64,000 nucleotides of DNA from Streptomyces pilosus (GCF_014649835.1 NZ_BMTU01000009.1:1-64000); one strand, 5' to 3'; positions 7,213-16,168 are shown, numbered from the stretch's first letter. Program-made: numbers and translations. The notes: generated by a model from the sequence alone, not told the origin.

Positions 7213-7992
7213 ATGCGCATCGCCACCTGGAACGTGAACTCGATCACCGCCCGCCTGCCGAGGCTCCTGGCCTGGCTGGAGAGCAGCGGCACCGACGTGC
7301 TGTGCCTCCAGGAGGCCAAGGTCGCCGAGGCCCAGTTCCCGGTGGAGCAGCTGCGCGAGCTGGGCTACGAGTCGGCGGTCCACGCCACCGGCCGGTGGAA
7401 CGGCGTGGCGGTGCTCTCCAGGGTCGGCCTGGAGGACGTCGTCAAGGGACTGCCCGGCGACCCCGGTTACGACGGCTCCGTGGAGCCCCGCGCCGTCGCG
7501 GCGACCTGCGGCCCCGTGCGCGTCTGGTCGGTGTACGTGCCCAACGGCCGCGAAGTGGACCACCCCCACTACGCGTACAAGCTCCAGTGGCTGGAGGCGC
7601 TGAAGGCGTCCGTGGCCGGGGACGCGGCGGGCGCCCGCCCGTTCGCGGTCCTCGGGGACTACAACATCGCCCCGACCGACGACGACGTCCACGACCGGGC
7701 CGCGTTCGAGGGCTCCACCCACGTCACTCCCGCCGAGCGTGCCGCCCTCGCCTCCCTGCGCGAGACCGGCCTGTCGGACGTCGTGCCGCGCCCCCTCAAG
7801 TACGAGCACCCGTTCACCTACTGGGACTACCGCCAGCTCTGCTTCCCCAAGAACCGCGGGATGCGCATCGACCTGGTGTACGGCAACGAGCCGTTCGCGA
7901 AGGCGGTCACCGACTCCTACGTCGACCGCGAGGAGCGCAAGGGCAAGGGCGCCTCGGACCACGCGCCGGTCGTGGTGGACCTCGACGTGTGA
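7213..7992 (+). CDS. xthA: Exodeoxyribonuclease III / AP endonuclease
   Basis: A 259-residue Mg-dependent endonuclease/exonuclease/phosphatase-fold enzyme. It nicks DNA 5' to abasic sites and trims 3' ends in base-excision repair. Family motifs appear in order: RIATWNVNSI (N-terminal Asn), LCLQEAK (metal-binding Glu), SVYVPNG, VLGDYNIAP (Asp/Asn pair), RIDLVYG, and SDHAPVVVDL with the catalytic His. Length and motif spacing match bacterial ExoIII. ATG 7213 is preceded by TTGGAGG. Other base-repair genes (AdaA-AlkA, Ogt) lie far to the right and are not linked. Confidence 0.95.
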   Translation: MRIATWNVNSITARLPRLLAWLESSGTDVLCLQEAKVAEAQFPVEQLRELGYESAVHATGRWNGVAVLSRVGLEDVVKGLPGDPGYDGSVEPRAVAATCGPVRVWSVYVPNGREVDHPHYAYKLQWLEALKASVAGDAAGARPFAVLGDYNIAPTDDDVHDRAAFEGSTHVTPAERAALASLRETGLSDVVPRPLKYEHPFTYWDYRQLCFPKNRGMRIDLVYGNEPFAKAVTDSYVDREERKGKGASDHAPVVVDLDV

Positions 7993-8059
7993 CGGAGCGC
8001 CGACGCCCGACCCCGCGCGCCTGTGGTGCACACGGCGGTACGAATGACAGGCTGGAGGT

Positions 8060-8467
8060 ATGAACATCCCTTTCCTGGGCAGCAGGCGCCGGAAGGGCGG
8101 GGTTCCCGGTCCCGAGGGCATCGCCGAACTCCTGGCCGAGTGCGAGCTGTTGCGCTCCCAGGCGTATCGGGCGGGGGTCCGGCTGGACGACTCCCCGGCC
8201 TCGTTGGAGGCTCTGGACCAACTCGAGCCGGGCTGGCGGGACGACGAGGAGCGGTCGGCCTGGCTGGGCAACGACGCGGGGCTGTACCTCGGCACCGTCA
8301 TCGTGCGCACCGTGCCGGGAGCCGCCTGGGAGATCCGCGCCGACGGACAGCCGGTCGTACGGCTCGCCTCCGGCCGGGAGTTCGACGTCGTGGACTCGGG
8401 ACACCAGTGGGCGGCCAGCGGCGTGCCCGAGCTGTCCCAGCTCTACGCGGAGGTCGCCGAGGACTGA
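8060..8467 (+). CDS. Conserved Streptomyces protein, DUF6278-like
   Basis: A 135-residue acidic protein without signal peptide or membrane segment. It begins MNIPFLGSRRRK, followed by a helical segment (IAELLAECELLRSQA) and a beta-rich half (LGTVIVRTVPGAAWEI, QPVVRLASGREFDVV). I recognise it as the small conserved actinomycete family called DUF6278, from memory of its pattern. Function unknown. ATG 8060 has GGAGG six bases upstream. It lies 67 bases after exonuclease III on the same strand. Confidence 0.75.
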   Translation: MNIPFLGSRRRKGGVPGPEGIAELLAECELLRSQAYRAGVRLDDSPASLEALDQLEPGWRDDEERSAWLGNDAGLYLGTVIVRTVPGAAWEIRADGQPVVRLASGREFDVVDSGHQWAASGVPELSQLYAEVAED

Positions 8468-9020
8468 ACGCGCGGCCGGCCGGCCCGTGACCGGTCCGTC
8501 CCAACACCCGCCGCGCGCACGGCCGATGGCGGCCGACCGCACGGCGCACGCCCCCTCCCGCGACCACCGCGCCCGGACACCTCACGGCGACGACCCCGCG
8601 GGCCGCGACCCGTGGGGGTCGGGGCACCGCCGCCGGCCCCGGGGGCGGCGCACACCTCCCGGACGCCCCGCGCCACGCCCGGCGATCGCTCCGCCGGTCC
8701 GGTCGGCGACCGCACCGGGAACGTCCCCCGGCGGCCCCCGGACACCGAGCGGGTGACGCCCCGCGACCCGCCCGCGCGGACCTCGACTACGATGTTTCCT
8801 CCGTCCCCTCGGGGGAGGGGACTTCGCGCGGCAGGAGCGCGGACGCCGGTTCCGGAAGGGGTCCACCACGGACCTCGCCCGCGAGGCGGCGGTCACATCG
8901 GCCAGTCCCGTCCGGCGGCAGCCGGAGATCACTGCCCGGGTGGCGAACCGTCGTCATGACGGGGCGCCCGCCCCGGGACAGAAGGTCAGCTGCGCGCCGG
9001 ACGGGGGGTGCCGGCCCGTG
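8468..9020. other. 553-base intergenic stretch between convergent genes, with a possible small RNA
   Basis: No protein gene is visible. A perfect 8-bp-arm hairpin lies at 8803-8822 (GTCCCCTC, four G, GAGGGGAC). About ten bases before it is TACGAT at 8788-8793, a good -10 element but without a clear -35. Further short dyads follow to about 8940. This could be a terminator region or an untranslated RNA transcribed rightward. No known riboswitch class is recognised, and no + strand gene follows until 9931. Confidence 0.35.
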
Positions 9021-9776
9021 TCACTCCGCCCGGTGCGTCGCGCGCGCCGCCGGAGCGGCGAGCGGGGTCCGCGCCTGTTTGGTGACGTCGCCGACCAGTT
9101 CGACCACATCCGGGCCGTAGGCCTGCGAGTTGATCACCTTCAGCAGCAGCACGAAGGAGTTCGCCCCGTGCTTGCGGGCCAGCCGCTCGTGGTGCTGGGC
9201 GAGATAGCGGGTGGCGGCCTGGTTGGTGATCGCGCGCTGGCCGCAGAAGAGGAACACCGGCCGCGCCTCCCGCCGTTCACCGGCGGTCAGCCGGGCCAGC
9301 AGGACGTATTCGGTGACGCCCGGCTCCATGCGGTAGCGGTCGGGGCCTATCTGGAAGGCGCCCCGGTCCGGGCCCGGCTCCGGATCGACGTTGACCCGCA
9401 CCCCCGGCAGCATCGCCGCCATGTGGGCCACCATCCGCCGGTTCGAACCGGGACCGCCGACGCAGAACTCGGTCCGCTCGCCGAAGCCCTGGTGCGCCGC
9501 GTCCTGCGTGACCACCTGGACGTGCGCCCCGCAGTCCTTGATGAGCGCGGAGAGTTCGAGCAGCGCGAACACGTCGAAGCGGTGCACCGCCGGTTCCGCC
9601 GTCGCCGGATCGCGGTTGACGACGAGCAGCGACTCGGAGTTGTCCGGCAGGCCGAGGAACGCCTGCTTGCGCCGGAGTCTGCGCTTCCACAGGGAGGTGC
9701 GGGCGAGCCAGCCCAGCGCGGCACAGAGGCCCGCGGCCAGCACACCCAGAACGATGGTGCCTACGTCGTCGGTCAT
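9021..9776 (-). CDS. Conserved membrane-anchored protein of unknown function
   Basis: A 251-residue protein with one N-terminal membrane helix (residues 5-25, GTIVLGVLAAGLCAALGWLA) followed by a basic KRRLRRK stop-transfer segment, so the rest probably lies in the cytoplasm. The soluble part is mixed alpha/beta (SLLVVNRDPATAEPAVHRFD, then VFALLELSALIKDCGAHVQVV, then GQRAITNQAATRYLAQ). I do not recognise the family, though it has normal Streptomyces codon use. ATG 9776 was chosen because the protein-like pattern begins there. It is divergent from the secreted gamma-glutamyltransferase. Confidence 0.7.
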   Translation of the reverse strand: MTDDVGTIVLGVLAAGLCAALGWLARTSLWKRRLRRKQAFLGLPDNSESLLVVNRDPATAEPAVHRFDVFALLELSALIKDCGAHVQVVTQDAAHQGFGERTEFCVGGPGSNRRMVAHMAAMLPGVRVNVDPEPGPDRGAFQIGPDRYRMEPGVTEYVLLARLTAGERREARPVFLFCGQRAITNQAATRYLAQHHERLARKHGANSFVLLLKVINSQAYGPDVVELVGDVTKQARTPLAAPAARATHRAE

Positions 9777-9930
9777 GGGCGCGCATGGTAGCGGTCCGGC
9801 GCGAACCCGTGTTCGGTACACGGGTGGCGGAATCGCCCCCGGCCGCAGGCGCGGCACACCCCCACGACGTACCTGACGCGGGCATGGCGGCGAACTAAGC
9901 TGCACGGACGGCCCTTTTACGGAGGTGCGG

Positions 9931-11748
9931 ATGCGTCGTCCCGTGGCACGGAAACTCGCAGTCCTGGCGGCCGGTGCCGCCGTGATGTCGGTGGGGGCCT
10001 TCGCGCCGCCCGCCGGGCACGACAGACCCGTCCGGCCCGCCCCGCACGCACCCAAGACCCCGGTGGCGGTCGGGTACGGGGGCGCGGTCTCCAGCGTCGA
10101 CGCCGACGCCTCGGCCGCCGGGATCGAGGTCCTCAGGAAGGGCGGCAACGCCGTCGACGCGGCCGTCGCCACCGCCGCCGCGCTCGGCGTCACCGAGCCC
10201 TACTCGGCCGGCATCGGCGGGGGCGGCTACTTCGTCCACTACGACGCCCGGTCCCGCACCGTGCACACCCTCGACGGACGCGAGACCGCCCCGCTGACCG
10301 CCGACTCCCGACTGTTCCTGGAGAACGGCGCGCCGATCCCGTTCGCCGAAGCCGTCAGCAGCGGTCTCGCGGTCGGCACCCCCGGCACGCCCGCCACCTG
10401 GCAGCGGGCGCTCGACCGATGGGGCAAGCGCGGCCTGAGCACGGTCCTGGAGCCCGCCGAACGCCTCGCCCGCGAGGGCTTCACCGTCGACGACACCTTC
10501 CGCGCGCAGACCGCCGCCAACGAGACGCGCTTCCGTCACTTCCCCGACACCGCCGAGCTGTTCCTCCCGGGCGGTGAACTCCCGGCCGTCGGATCCACGT
10601 TCAAGAACCCCGACCTGGCCGGCACCTACCGGGAACTGCGCCGCGAGGGCGTCGACGCCCTGTACCGGGGCGCCATCGGCCGGGACGTCGTCGACACGGT
10701 CAACGCGCCGCCCGTGGCCCCCGGCTCCGGCTGGAACGCCCGCCCGGGCGACCTGTCCGCCCGCGACCTCGCCGCCTACCGCGTCAGGTCCCAGCCGCCC
10801 ACGAAGACGTCCTACCGGGGCCTGGACGTCTACTCCATGGCGCCCTCCTCCTCCGGCGGCACCACGGTCGGCGAGGCCCTCAACATCCTGGAGCGCACCG
10901 ACCTGTCCCGGGCGAGCGAGGTGCGGTACCTGCACCGCTTCCTCGAAGCGAGCCGCATCGCCTTCGCCGACCGGGGCCGCTGGGTCGGCGACCCCGCCTT
11001 CGAGGACGTACCGACGAAGGAACTGCTCTCCCAGCGGTTCGCCGACTCGCGCGCCTGCCTCATCGAGGACGACGCCGTCCTCACCAGTCCCGTCGCCCCC
11101 GGCGACCCCCGTGACCCGAAGCCCTGCGCCACCGGCGGCACGGCCGTGCCGACGACGTACGAGGGCGAGAGCACCACGCACCTGACCACCGCCGACCGGT
11201 GGGGCAACGTCGTCGCCTACACCCTCACCATCGAGCAGACCGGCGGCAGCGGCATCACCGTGCCCGGGCGCGGGTTCCTGCTGAACAACGAACTGACCGA
11301 CTTCTCCTTCGCCCCGGCCGACCCGGCCGTGCACGACCCGAACCTGCCCGGCCCCGGCAAGCGGCCGAGGTCCTCGATGGCGCCGACCATCGTGCTCGAC
11401 CGGCACGACCGGCCGGTGGTGGCGCTCGGTTCGCCCGGCGGCTCGACCATCATCACCACGGTGCTGCAGACCCTCACCGGCTTCCTCGACCGCGGGCTGT
11501 CCCTGCCCGACGCGATCGCCGCGCCGCGCGCCAGCCAGCGCAACACCGCGCAGACGGACCTCGAACCCGGCCTCCTCGACAGCGAGGTGCGGCACCGTCT
11601 GGAGGCGATCGGGCACTCCTTCCGGGCGAACCCGGAGATCGGCGCGACCACCGCCGTCCAGCGGCTGCCGGACGGCAGGTGGCTCGCGGCGGCCGAGAAG
11701 GTCCGCAGGGGCGGCGGATCGGCGATGGTGGTCCGCCCGGCACGCTAG
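9931..11748 (+). CDS. ggt: Gamma-glutamyltransferase, exported
   Basis: A 605-residue N-terminal-nucleophile hydrolase that transfers or hydrolyses gamma-glutamyl groups of glutathione-like compounds outside the membrane. Residues 1-32 form a signal peptide (MRRPVARKLAVLAAGAAVMS). The large subunit begins with the GGNAVDAAVA motif. Autocleavage should occur before Thr415 in GESTTHLTTADRWGN, releasing the small subunit with PGGSTIITTV. ATG 9931 is preferred over in-frame GTG 9925 because GGAGG (9921-9925) is five bases before it. It converges on the clp gene through a shared hairpin. A second, cytosolic paralogue is at 41874. Confidence 0.93.
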   Translation: MRRPVARKLAVLAAGAAVMSVGAFAPPAGHDRPVRPAPHAPKTPVAVGYGGAVSSVDADASAAGIEVLRKGGNAVDAAVATAAALGVTEPYSAGIGGGGYFVHYDARSRTVHTLDGRETAPLTADSRLFLENGAPIPFAEAVSSGLAVGTPGTPATWQRALDRWGKRGLSTVLEPAERLAREGFTVDDTFRAQTAANETRFRHFPDTAELFLPGGELPAVGSTFKNPDLAGTYRELRREGVDALYRGAIGRDVVDTVNAPPVAPGSGWNARPGDLSARDLAAYRVRSQPPTKTSYRGLDVYSMAPSSSGGTTVGEALNILERTDLSRASEVRYLHRFLEASRIAFADRGRWVGDPAFEDVPTKELLSQRFADSRACLIEDDAVLTSPVAPGDPRDPKPCATGGTAVPTTYEGESTTHLTTADRWGNVVAYTLTIEQTGGSGITVPGRGFLLNNELTDFSFAPADPAVHDPNLPGPGKRPRSSMAPTIVLDRHDRPVVALGSPGGSTIITTVLQTLTGFLDRGLSLPDAIAAPRASQRNTAQTDLEPGLLDSEVRHRLEAIGHSFRANPEIGATTAVQRLPDGRWLAAAEKVRRGGGSAMVVRPAR

Positions 11749-11755
11749 CCGCGCC

Positions 11756-11784
11756 GGGGGCGCCCCCGCCCGGGAGGCGCCCCC
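11756..11784. terminator. Bidirectional terminator between ggt and the clp gene
   Basis: Nine-base perfect arms at 11756-11764 and 11776-11784 (GGGGGCGCC/GGCGCCCCC) with an 11-base loop, placed in the 46 bases between two convergent stop codons. Confidence 0.75.
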
Positions 11785-11794
11785 GCCGTCCGGC

Positions 11795-14329
11795 TCACAG
11801 TTCGGGCGTCGGCGTCTCCTGCGTACGGAACGTCAGGCGCCCGTCCTGCGCGTCCACCGTCACCCGGCCGCCGTCCTGGACGCGGCCGTCCAGGAGCAGC
11901 CGGGAGAGCTGGTTGTCGACCTCCCGCTGGATGGTGCGGCGCAGCGGCCGGGCGCCGTACTCGGGCTGGTAGCCGCGCTCGGCCAGCCAGTCCACGGCCG
12001 CGTCGGTGAAGTCGATCGCGATGTTCTGCCCCTTGAGCCCGCGGCGGGTGCTCTCCAGCAGCAGGTCCGTGATCTGCCGCAGCTCCTCGGAGGTGAGCTG
12101 GCGGAACACCACGATCTCGTCGATGCGGTTCAGGAACTCCGGCCGGAAGTGCTCCCGCAGCGGCCGCAGGATCTGCTCGCGCCGCGCCTCCTCGTCGGCG
12201 TCCGCCCCGCCGGACGCGAAGCCGAGGGTGGCGCCGCGCCGGGTGATCGCCTCGGAGCCCAGGTTGCTGGTCATCACGATGACCGTGTTGGTGAAGTCCA
12301 CCGTGCGGCCCTGCGAGTCGGTCAGCCGTCCGTCGTCCAGCACCTGGAGCAGGATGTTGAAGACGTCCGGGTGGGCCTTCTCCACCTCGTCCAGCAGCAG
12401 CAGCGAGTACGGGTGCCGGCGGACCACCTCGGTGAGCTGACCGGCCTCCTCGTGCCCCACGTAGCCGGGCGGGGCGCCCACCAGCCGGCTGACCGTGTGC
12501 CGCTCCTGGTACTCGCTCATGTCGAGCCGCACCATCCGGTCCTCGCTGCCGAACAGCGCCTCGGCGAGCGCCCGCGCCAGCTCCGTCTTGCCGACGCCCG
12601 TCGGCCCGAGAAAGAGGAAGCTGCCGATCGGCCGGTCGGGGCTGGCAAGCCCCGCGCGGGAGCGCAGCACGGCGTCGGAGACGACCCGCACCGCCTCCTC
12701 CTGGCCGACGACCCGCTGGTGCAGGTGCTGCTCGAGACCCAGCAGCCGGTCCTTCTCCTCCTCGGTGAGGCGGCTGACCGGGATGCCCGTCTGCCGGGCC
12801 ACCACCTCGGCGATCGCCTCGGCGTCCACCCACAGGCTCTGGCCCTCGTCGACCTCGTCGCCGCCGCCGGCCTGGGCGATCCGCTCCTTCAGCTCCCCGA
12901 TGCGGTCCCGCAGCCGCATCGCCTGCTCGTAACTCTCGTCGGCGACCGCCTGGTCCTTGTCGCAGGTGAGCTGCTCGACCTCGCGCTCCATGGCGCGCAC
13001 GTCGGTGCCCTTGGTGCGGGCCCGCAGCCGCACCCGCGCACCCGCCTGGTCGATGAGGTCGATGGCCTTGTCCGGCAGCCTGCGGTCGCTCAGGTAGCGG
13101 TCGGACAGCTCGACGGCCGCCACCAGCGCCTCGTCGGTGTAGCGCACCTGGTGGTGGGCCTCGTACCGGTCCCGCAGGCCGCGCAGGATCTCGATCGCGT
13201 CCGCGGGCGTGGGTTCCGGCACCATGATCGGCTGGAAGCGGCGGGCCAGCGCGGCGTCCTTCTCGATGCGGCGGTACTCCTCCAGCGTGGTCGCCCCGAC
13301 GACGTGCAGTTCGCCGCGGGCGAGGGCCGGTTTGAGGATGTTCCCGGCGTCCATGGAGCCGCCTTCGCCGCCGCCTCCGGCGCCGACGACGGTGTGCAGC
13401 TCGTCGATGAAGACGATCAGCTGGTCGGAGTGGGAGCGGATCTCCTCGACGATGTTGTTCATCCGTTCCTCGAAGTCGCCCCGGTAACGGGTCCCGGCGA
13501 CCACCGCGGTGAGGTCGAGGGCGATCACGCGCCGGCCGAGGAGCACGTCGGGCACGTCCCCCTCGGCGATCCGCTGGGCCAGCCCCTCGACCACCGCGGT
13601 CTTGCCGACACCCGCGTCACCGATCAGCACCGGGTTGTTCTTCCCGCGCCGGGAGAGCACCTCGACGGTCTGCTCGATCTCCTCCTCCCGTCCGATCACC
13701 GGGTCGATACGGCCCTCCCGGGCCATCGACGTCAGGTCACGGCCGTACTTGTCCAGGGTCGGGGTGCCGGTGGCGGGCCGCGGGCGCTCGGCGCGCGGCT
13801 GCCGGTCCTCCGGTGTCTCCGGCGGGGGAGAGGGGGCGTAGCGGGCAGCGTGCAGGATGTGCCCGGCGGCCGAGTCGGGATTGGCGGCGAGGGCGCTGAG
13901 CACGTGCTCCGGGCCGATGTAGCCGACGCCGCTCGCCCGGGCCATCTCGTGCGCGTCCAGGAGCGCGCGCTTGACGGCGGGGGTGAGGGACAGCGAGGTC
14001 GGCGGCGGGGCGTCGCCCGGGGCGTGCTGGGCCGGGCCCGACCGGTCGTCGATCTCGGACGCCAGCGAGTCCGGATCGGCGCCCGCCCTGCTGAGCAGAC
14101 TCCGGGTCGGCTCGGCGGAGAGGGCGGCGCGCAGGAGGTGCTGGGTGTCCAGGTCACGGCTGCCGTGCTCGGCGGCGTACTGCGCGGCGCCGCGCACCAG
14201 TTCCCGTGCGGGCTGGCTGAGGAGCCTGCCGATGTCGATCTGGCGGGGGCGCTGTCCGCCGAAGAAGCGGGCGAGGAATTCTGCGAACGGGTCACCCTCC
14301 GGGCCGACGAAACCACTCGTCATCGTCAT
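11795..14329 (-). CDS. ATP-dependent Clp protease ATP-binding subunit, ClpC-like
   Basis: An 844-residue Hsp100 unfoldase. It has a divergent double Clp_N domain (residues 35-160), AAA+ domain 1 with Walker A GDAGVGKT (237-244) and Walker B FIDE (307-310), and a UVR/middle segment (450-485, EQAMRLRDRIGELKERI). AAA+ domain 2 has Walker A GPTGVGKT (575-582) and Walker B LLLLDE (643-648), and the ClpP-docking tripeptide LGF is at 702-704. It should unfold proteins for ClpP. The short middle region excludes ClpB. It is a second ClpC-type protein rather than the main one, judging by its divergent N-domain. ATG 14329 follows GAAGGA. It is divergent from a small HTH regulator. Confidence 0.92.
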   Translation of the reverse strand: MTMTSGFVGPEGDPFAEFLARFFGGQRPRQIDIGRLLSQPARELVRGAAQYAAEHGSRDLDTQHLLRAALSAEPTRSLLSRAGADPDSLASEIDDRSGPAQHAPGDAPPPTSLSLTPAVKRALLDAHEMARASGVGYIGPEHVLSALAANPDSAAGHILHAARYAPSPPPETPEDRQPRAERPRPATGTPTLDKYGRDLTSMAREGRIDPVIGREEEIEQTVEVLSRRGKNNPVLIGDAGVGKTAVVEGLAQRIAEGDVPDVLLGRRVIALDLTAVVAGTRYRGDFEERMNNIVEEIRSHSDQLIVFIDELHTVVGAGGGGEGGSMDAGNILKPALARGELHVVGATTLEEYRRIEKDAALARRFQPIMVPEPTPADAIEILRGLRDRYEAHHQVRYTDEALVAAVELSDRYLSDRRLPDKAIDLIDQAGARVRLRARTKGTDVRAMEREVEQLTCDKDQAVADESYEQAMRLRDRIGELKERIAQAGGGDEVDEGQSLWVDAEAIAEVVARQTGIPVSRLTEEEKDRLLGLEQHLHQRVVGQEEAVRVVSDAVLRSRAGLASPDRPIGSFLFLGPTGVGKTELARALAEALFGSEDRMVRLDMSEYQERHTVSRLVGAPPGYVGHEEAGQLTEVVRRHPYSLLLLDEVEKAHPDVFNILLQVLDDGRLTDSQGRTVDFTNTVIVMTSNLGSEAITRRGATLGFASGGADADEEARREQILRPLREHFRPEFLNRIDEIVVFRQLTSEELRQITDLLLESTRRGLKGQNIAIDFTDAAVDWLAERGYQPEYGARPLRRTIQREVDNQLSRLLLDGRVQDGGRVTVDAQDGRLTFRTQETPTPEL

Positions 14330-14547
14330 CCGTTCCTTCGCTGGGTCGACGTGCCGGAGCCGGGTGACCCGGCAGGGGCTCGCTCATGCCCACGATGACA
14401 CGATCCGTGGGGGCGGGCATGTTCGCCGGCGCGGGCACCCCCGCCGGGGCCGTCGGGGCGTGCGGCTCCCCGCCGGGCCGCGCGGCTGCGGCACCCGGGC
14501 CGTGAGGAGACGGTGGCCCGCTCGGGCGATCGCCACCACCAATTACT

Positions 14548-14563
14548 ATACCGGTATTAGAAT
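14548..14563 (+). promoter_or_regulatory. Palindrome ATACCGGTAT overlapping a -10-like TAGAAT upstream of the HTH gene
   Basis: A perfect 10-bp palindrome at 14548-14557 is followed directly by TAGAAT (14558-14563). If TAGAAT is the -10, transcription starts at about 14571, exactly the ATG of the HTH gene, giving a leaderless mRNA. The palindrome would then be an operator between -35 and -10, suited to autorepression. No convincing -35 is visible. Confidence 0.45.
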
Positions 14564-14570
14564 GGTGCCC

Positions 14571-14834
14571 ATGGTGCGTACCCCCTTGACCCCCGAAGAG
14601 CGCGAACGCGGCGAGCGGCTCGGCCGGCTGCTGCGCGACGCGCGCGGCAGCCGCAGCATGACCGAGGTGGCGGCGGGTGCCGGCCTCTCCGCGGAGACCC
14701 TGCGCAAGATCGAGACGGGCCGGGCCCCGACCCCCGCGTTCTTCACGGTGGCCGCCCTGGCGAGCGAGCTCGGCCTGTCGATGGACGAACTCGTGGGCCG
14801 CTGCGCGCCGCCGAGCGCGTCGATCGCCGCCTGA
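14571..14834 (+). CDS. Small XRE-type helix-turn-helix transcriptional regulator
   Basis: An 87-residue DNA-binding protein made almost entirely of an HTH_3/XRE domain. The recognition unit is MTEVAAGAGLSAETLRKIETGRAPTP, then FFTVAALASELGLSMDELVGRC. Such one-domain XRE proteins usually act as dimeric repressors. ATG 14571 fits a leaderless transcript from TAGAAT; in-frame ATG 14562 would lie inside that -10 and has no ribosome site. The gene is divergent from the clp gene 242 bases away, so it may regulate clp, itself or both. This role is inferred from position only. Confidence 0.8.
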   Translation: MVRTPLTPEERERGERLGRLLRDARGSRSMTEVAAGAGLSAETLRKIETGRAPTPAFFTVAALASELGLSMDELVGRCAPPSASIAA

Positions 14835-14938
14835 GCCGGGCCGGCCGCATCCCGCCGGAAAACTCTCCGTAGCGCCGCCGTAACACGGCGGGTGTTGTCT
14901 ACGGGTCCGAGTACTCCGGATCTGACGGGGAGTGGGGT

Positions 14939-16168
14939 ATGGCGTCGGAGCAACTCCCGGACGGCATGCGGGAGTTCGCGGACCTTCTGCGGGCCCTGCT
15001 GGCGCGCGTCGACCGGCACGGAGGCTGGTGCCTGGTGTTCCGGCAGCGGGACCCCGAGGGCATGCGGGCCTGCGCCGAGGGGCGGGAACCGCCGCCCTGG
15101 GACGTGGTGGAGTCCCTGCTCCACGACCTCGCCGCCGCCCACGGCCCGGCGGCCGCCGAGGCCGAGGTGCCACGGGCCCGTGCCCTGTACGCGGCCGCGC
15201 TGGCCGCGTACGACGCCCGGCCCGGTGCGCGGGAGGCCCTGCGCGGGCGGCTGGACGTCGTGCTGCGCGAGCAGCGCCACGCGGCGGAGCGCAGGACCGG
15301 ACTCGCCCGCAGGCTCGCCGCCGCCGCCACCGCCGAGGGAGCCCGCGCCCTGGGCACCGACCTCGCGTGGGCCGACGACGACCACCGGCGCGCGGCGGCC
15401 CGCTGCGCGGAGATCACGGCCCGCCTGCGCGCCCTGGACCGGCACGCCGCCCGGGCCGAGCCCTTACCGCCGTCGCCCGCACGCCACGAGAGCCACTTCC
15501 GCGCCCCCGACCCCGACCGTGCGCCCGCCCCGGACCGAGCCCCCGCTCCCGGCCGTGCGCCCGCTCCGGACCGCGCTCCCGCCGCCGGCCGTGCGCCCGC
15601 TCCGGACCGCGCTCCCGCCGCCGGCCGTGCGCCCGCTCCGGACCGCGCTCCCGCTCCGGACCGCGCTCCCGCTCCGGACCGCGCTCCCGCCGCCGGCCGT
15701 GCGCCCGCTCCGGACCGTGCCCCCGCTCCCGGCCGTGCGCCCGCCCCGGACCGTGCCCCCGCTCCCGGCCGTGCGCCCGCCCCGGACCGTGCCCCCGCTC
15801 CCGGCCGTGCGCCCGCCCCGGACCGCGCTCCCGCCCCCGACCGTGCGCCCGCCCCCGCACCGGGCCGGGCCGGCGCCGGTTCCGCGAGTGCCCCTGCCCC
15901 GAAGTGGCCCTCGGCCGGGGCGCGCGGGCGGCGGCGGGGCGGCGCCCGGTTCGCCGGGGTGGAGGAGGAGGCGGGAGCCGTCACCGTGCCGCCCGTCGCC
16001 GTCCCGGCCGTCACCGCCTCGCGCGGGGCGCGCTTCGCCGGGGTCGCCGAGGGGCCGGGGGAGGGGACGGAACCCGGGAGCGGGACCCCCGGCGGCGCGG
16101 CCGACCGGCAGGAGGTCGACCGTGCCGTGGCCGAACTCGTGGGTGCGGCTGCGCCGCGCGGGACGTAG
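14939..16168 (+). CDS. Repeat-rich conserved Streptomyces protein, N-terminal part (frameshifted)
   Basis: A 409-residue frame with a globular helical N-terminus (residues 1-180, MASEQLPDGMREFADLLRAL; likely coiled coil around 85-175), then about 19 tandem hexapeptides of type RAPAPD/RAPAPG/RAPAAG (188-301) and a Gly/Ala-rich linker. The frame stops at 16168 soon after DRAVAELV. The natural continuation (VRLRRAGRSGEAHALLTEAA) lies one frame over, so the gene is probably a single protein of about 565 residues broken by one extra base near 16141-16145. From memory, related Streptomyces proteins, often labelled large tegument-like because of the repeats, run through both halves. Function unknown. 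Confidence 0.7.
   Translation: MASEQLPDGMREFADLLRALLARVDRHGGWCLVFRQRDPEGMRACAEGREPPPWDVVESLLHDLAAAHGPAAAEAEVPRARALYAAALAAYDARPGAREALRGRLDVVLREQRHAAERRTGLARRLAAAATAEGARALGTDLAWADDDHRRAAARCAEITARLRALDRHAARAEPLPPSPARHESHFRAPDPDRAPAPDRAPAPGRAPAPDRAPAAGRAPAPDRAPAAGRAPAPDRAPAPDRAPAPDRAPAAGRAPAPDRAPAPGRAPAPDRAPAPGRAPAPDRAPAPGRAPAPDRAPAPDRAPAPAPGRAGAGSASAPAPKWPSAGARGRRRGGARFAGVEEEAGAVTVPPVAVPAVTASRGARFAGVAEGPGEGTEPGSGTPGGAADRQEVDRAVAELVGAAAPRGT
15500..15865 (+). repeat. In-frame 18/36-bp tandem repeat (RAPAPx hexapeptides)
   Basis: Nineteen consecutive 18-bp units encode Arg-Ala-Pro-Ala-Pro/Ala-Asp/Gly, ended by one longer unit (RAPAPAPG). Units alternate D and G endings over much of the array, making a 36-bp higher-order period, and several 36-bp units are identical in DNA. 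The array forms a charged, Pro-rich flexible linker inside the 14939 protein and should be prone to length change. Confidence 0.9.

Noticed and set aside
8790..8945. Riboswitch upstream of a gene
   Set aside because: No + strand gene follows for about 1 kb, and the sequence does not match a riboswitch class I know.
9925..9930. GTG 9925 as start of gamma-glutamyltransferase
   Set aside because: It lies within the GGAGG ribosome site; ATG 9931 has correct spacing.
11795..14329. ClpB-type disaggregase
   Set aside because: The middle region is a short UVR-like segment and an LGF ClpP loop is present, so it is ClpC-like.
15500..15865. Regular short repeats resembling a CRISPR array
   Set aside because: The units are contiguous 18-mers without unique spacers and keep an open reading frame; they encode a protein linker.
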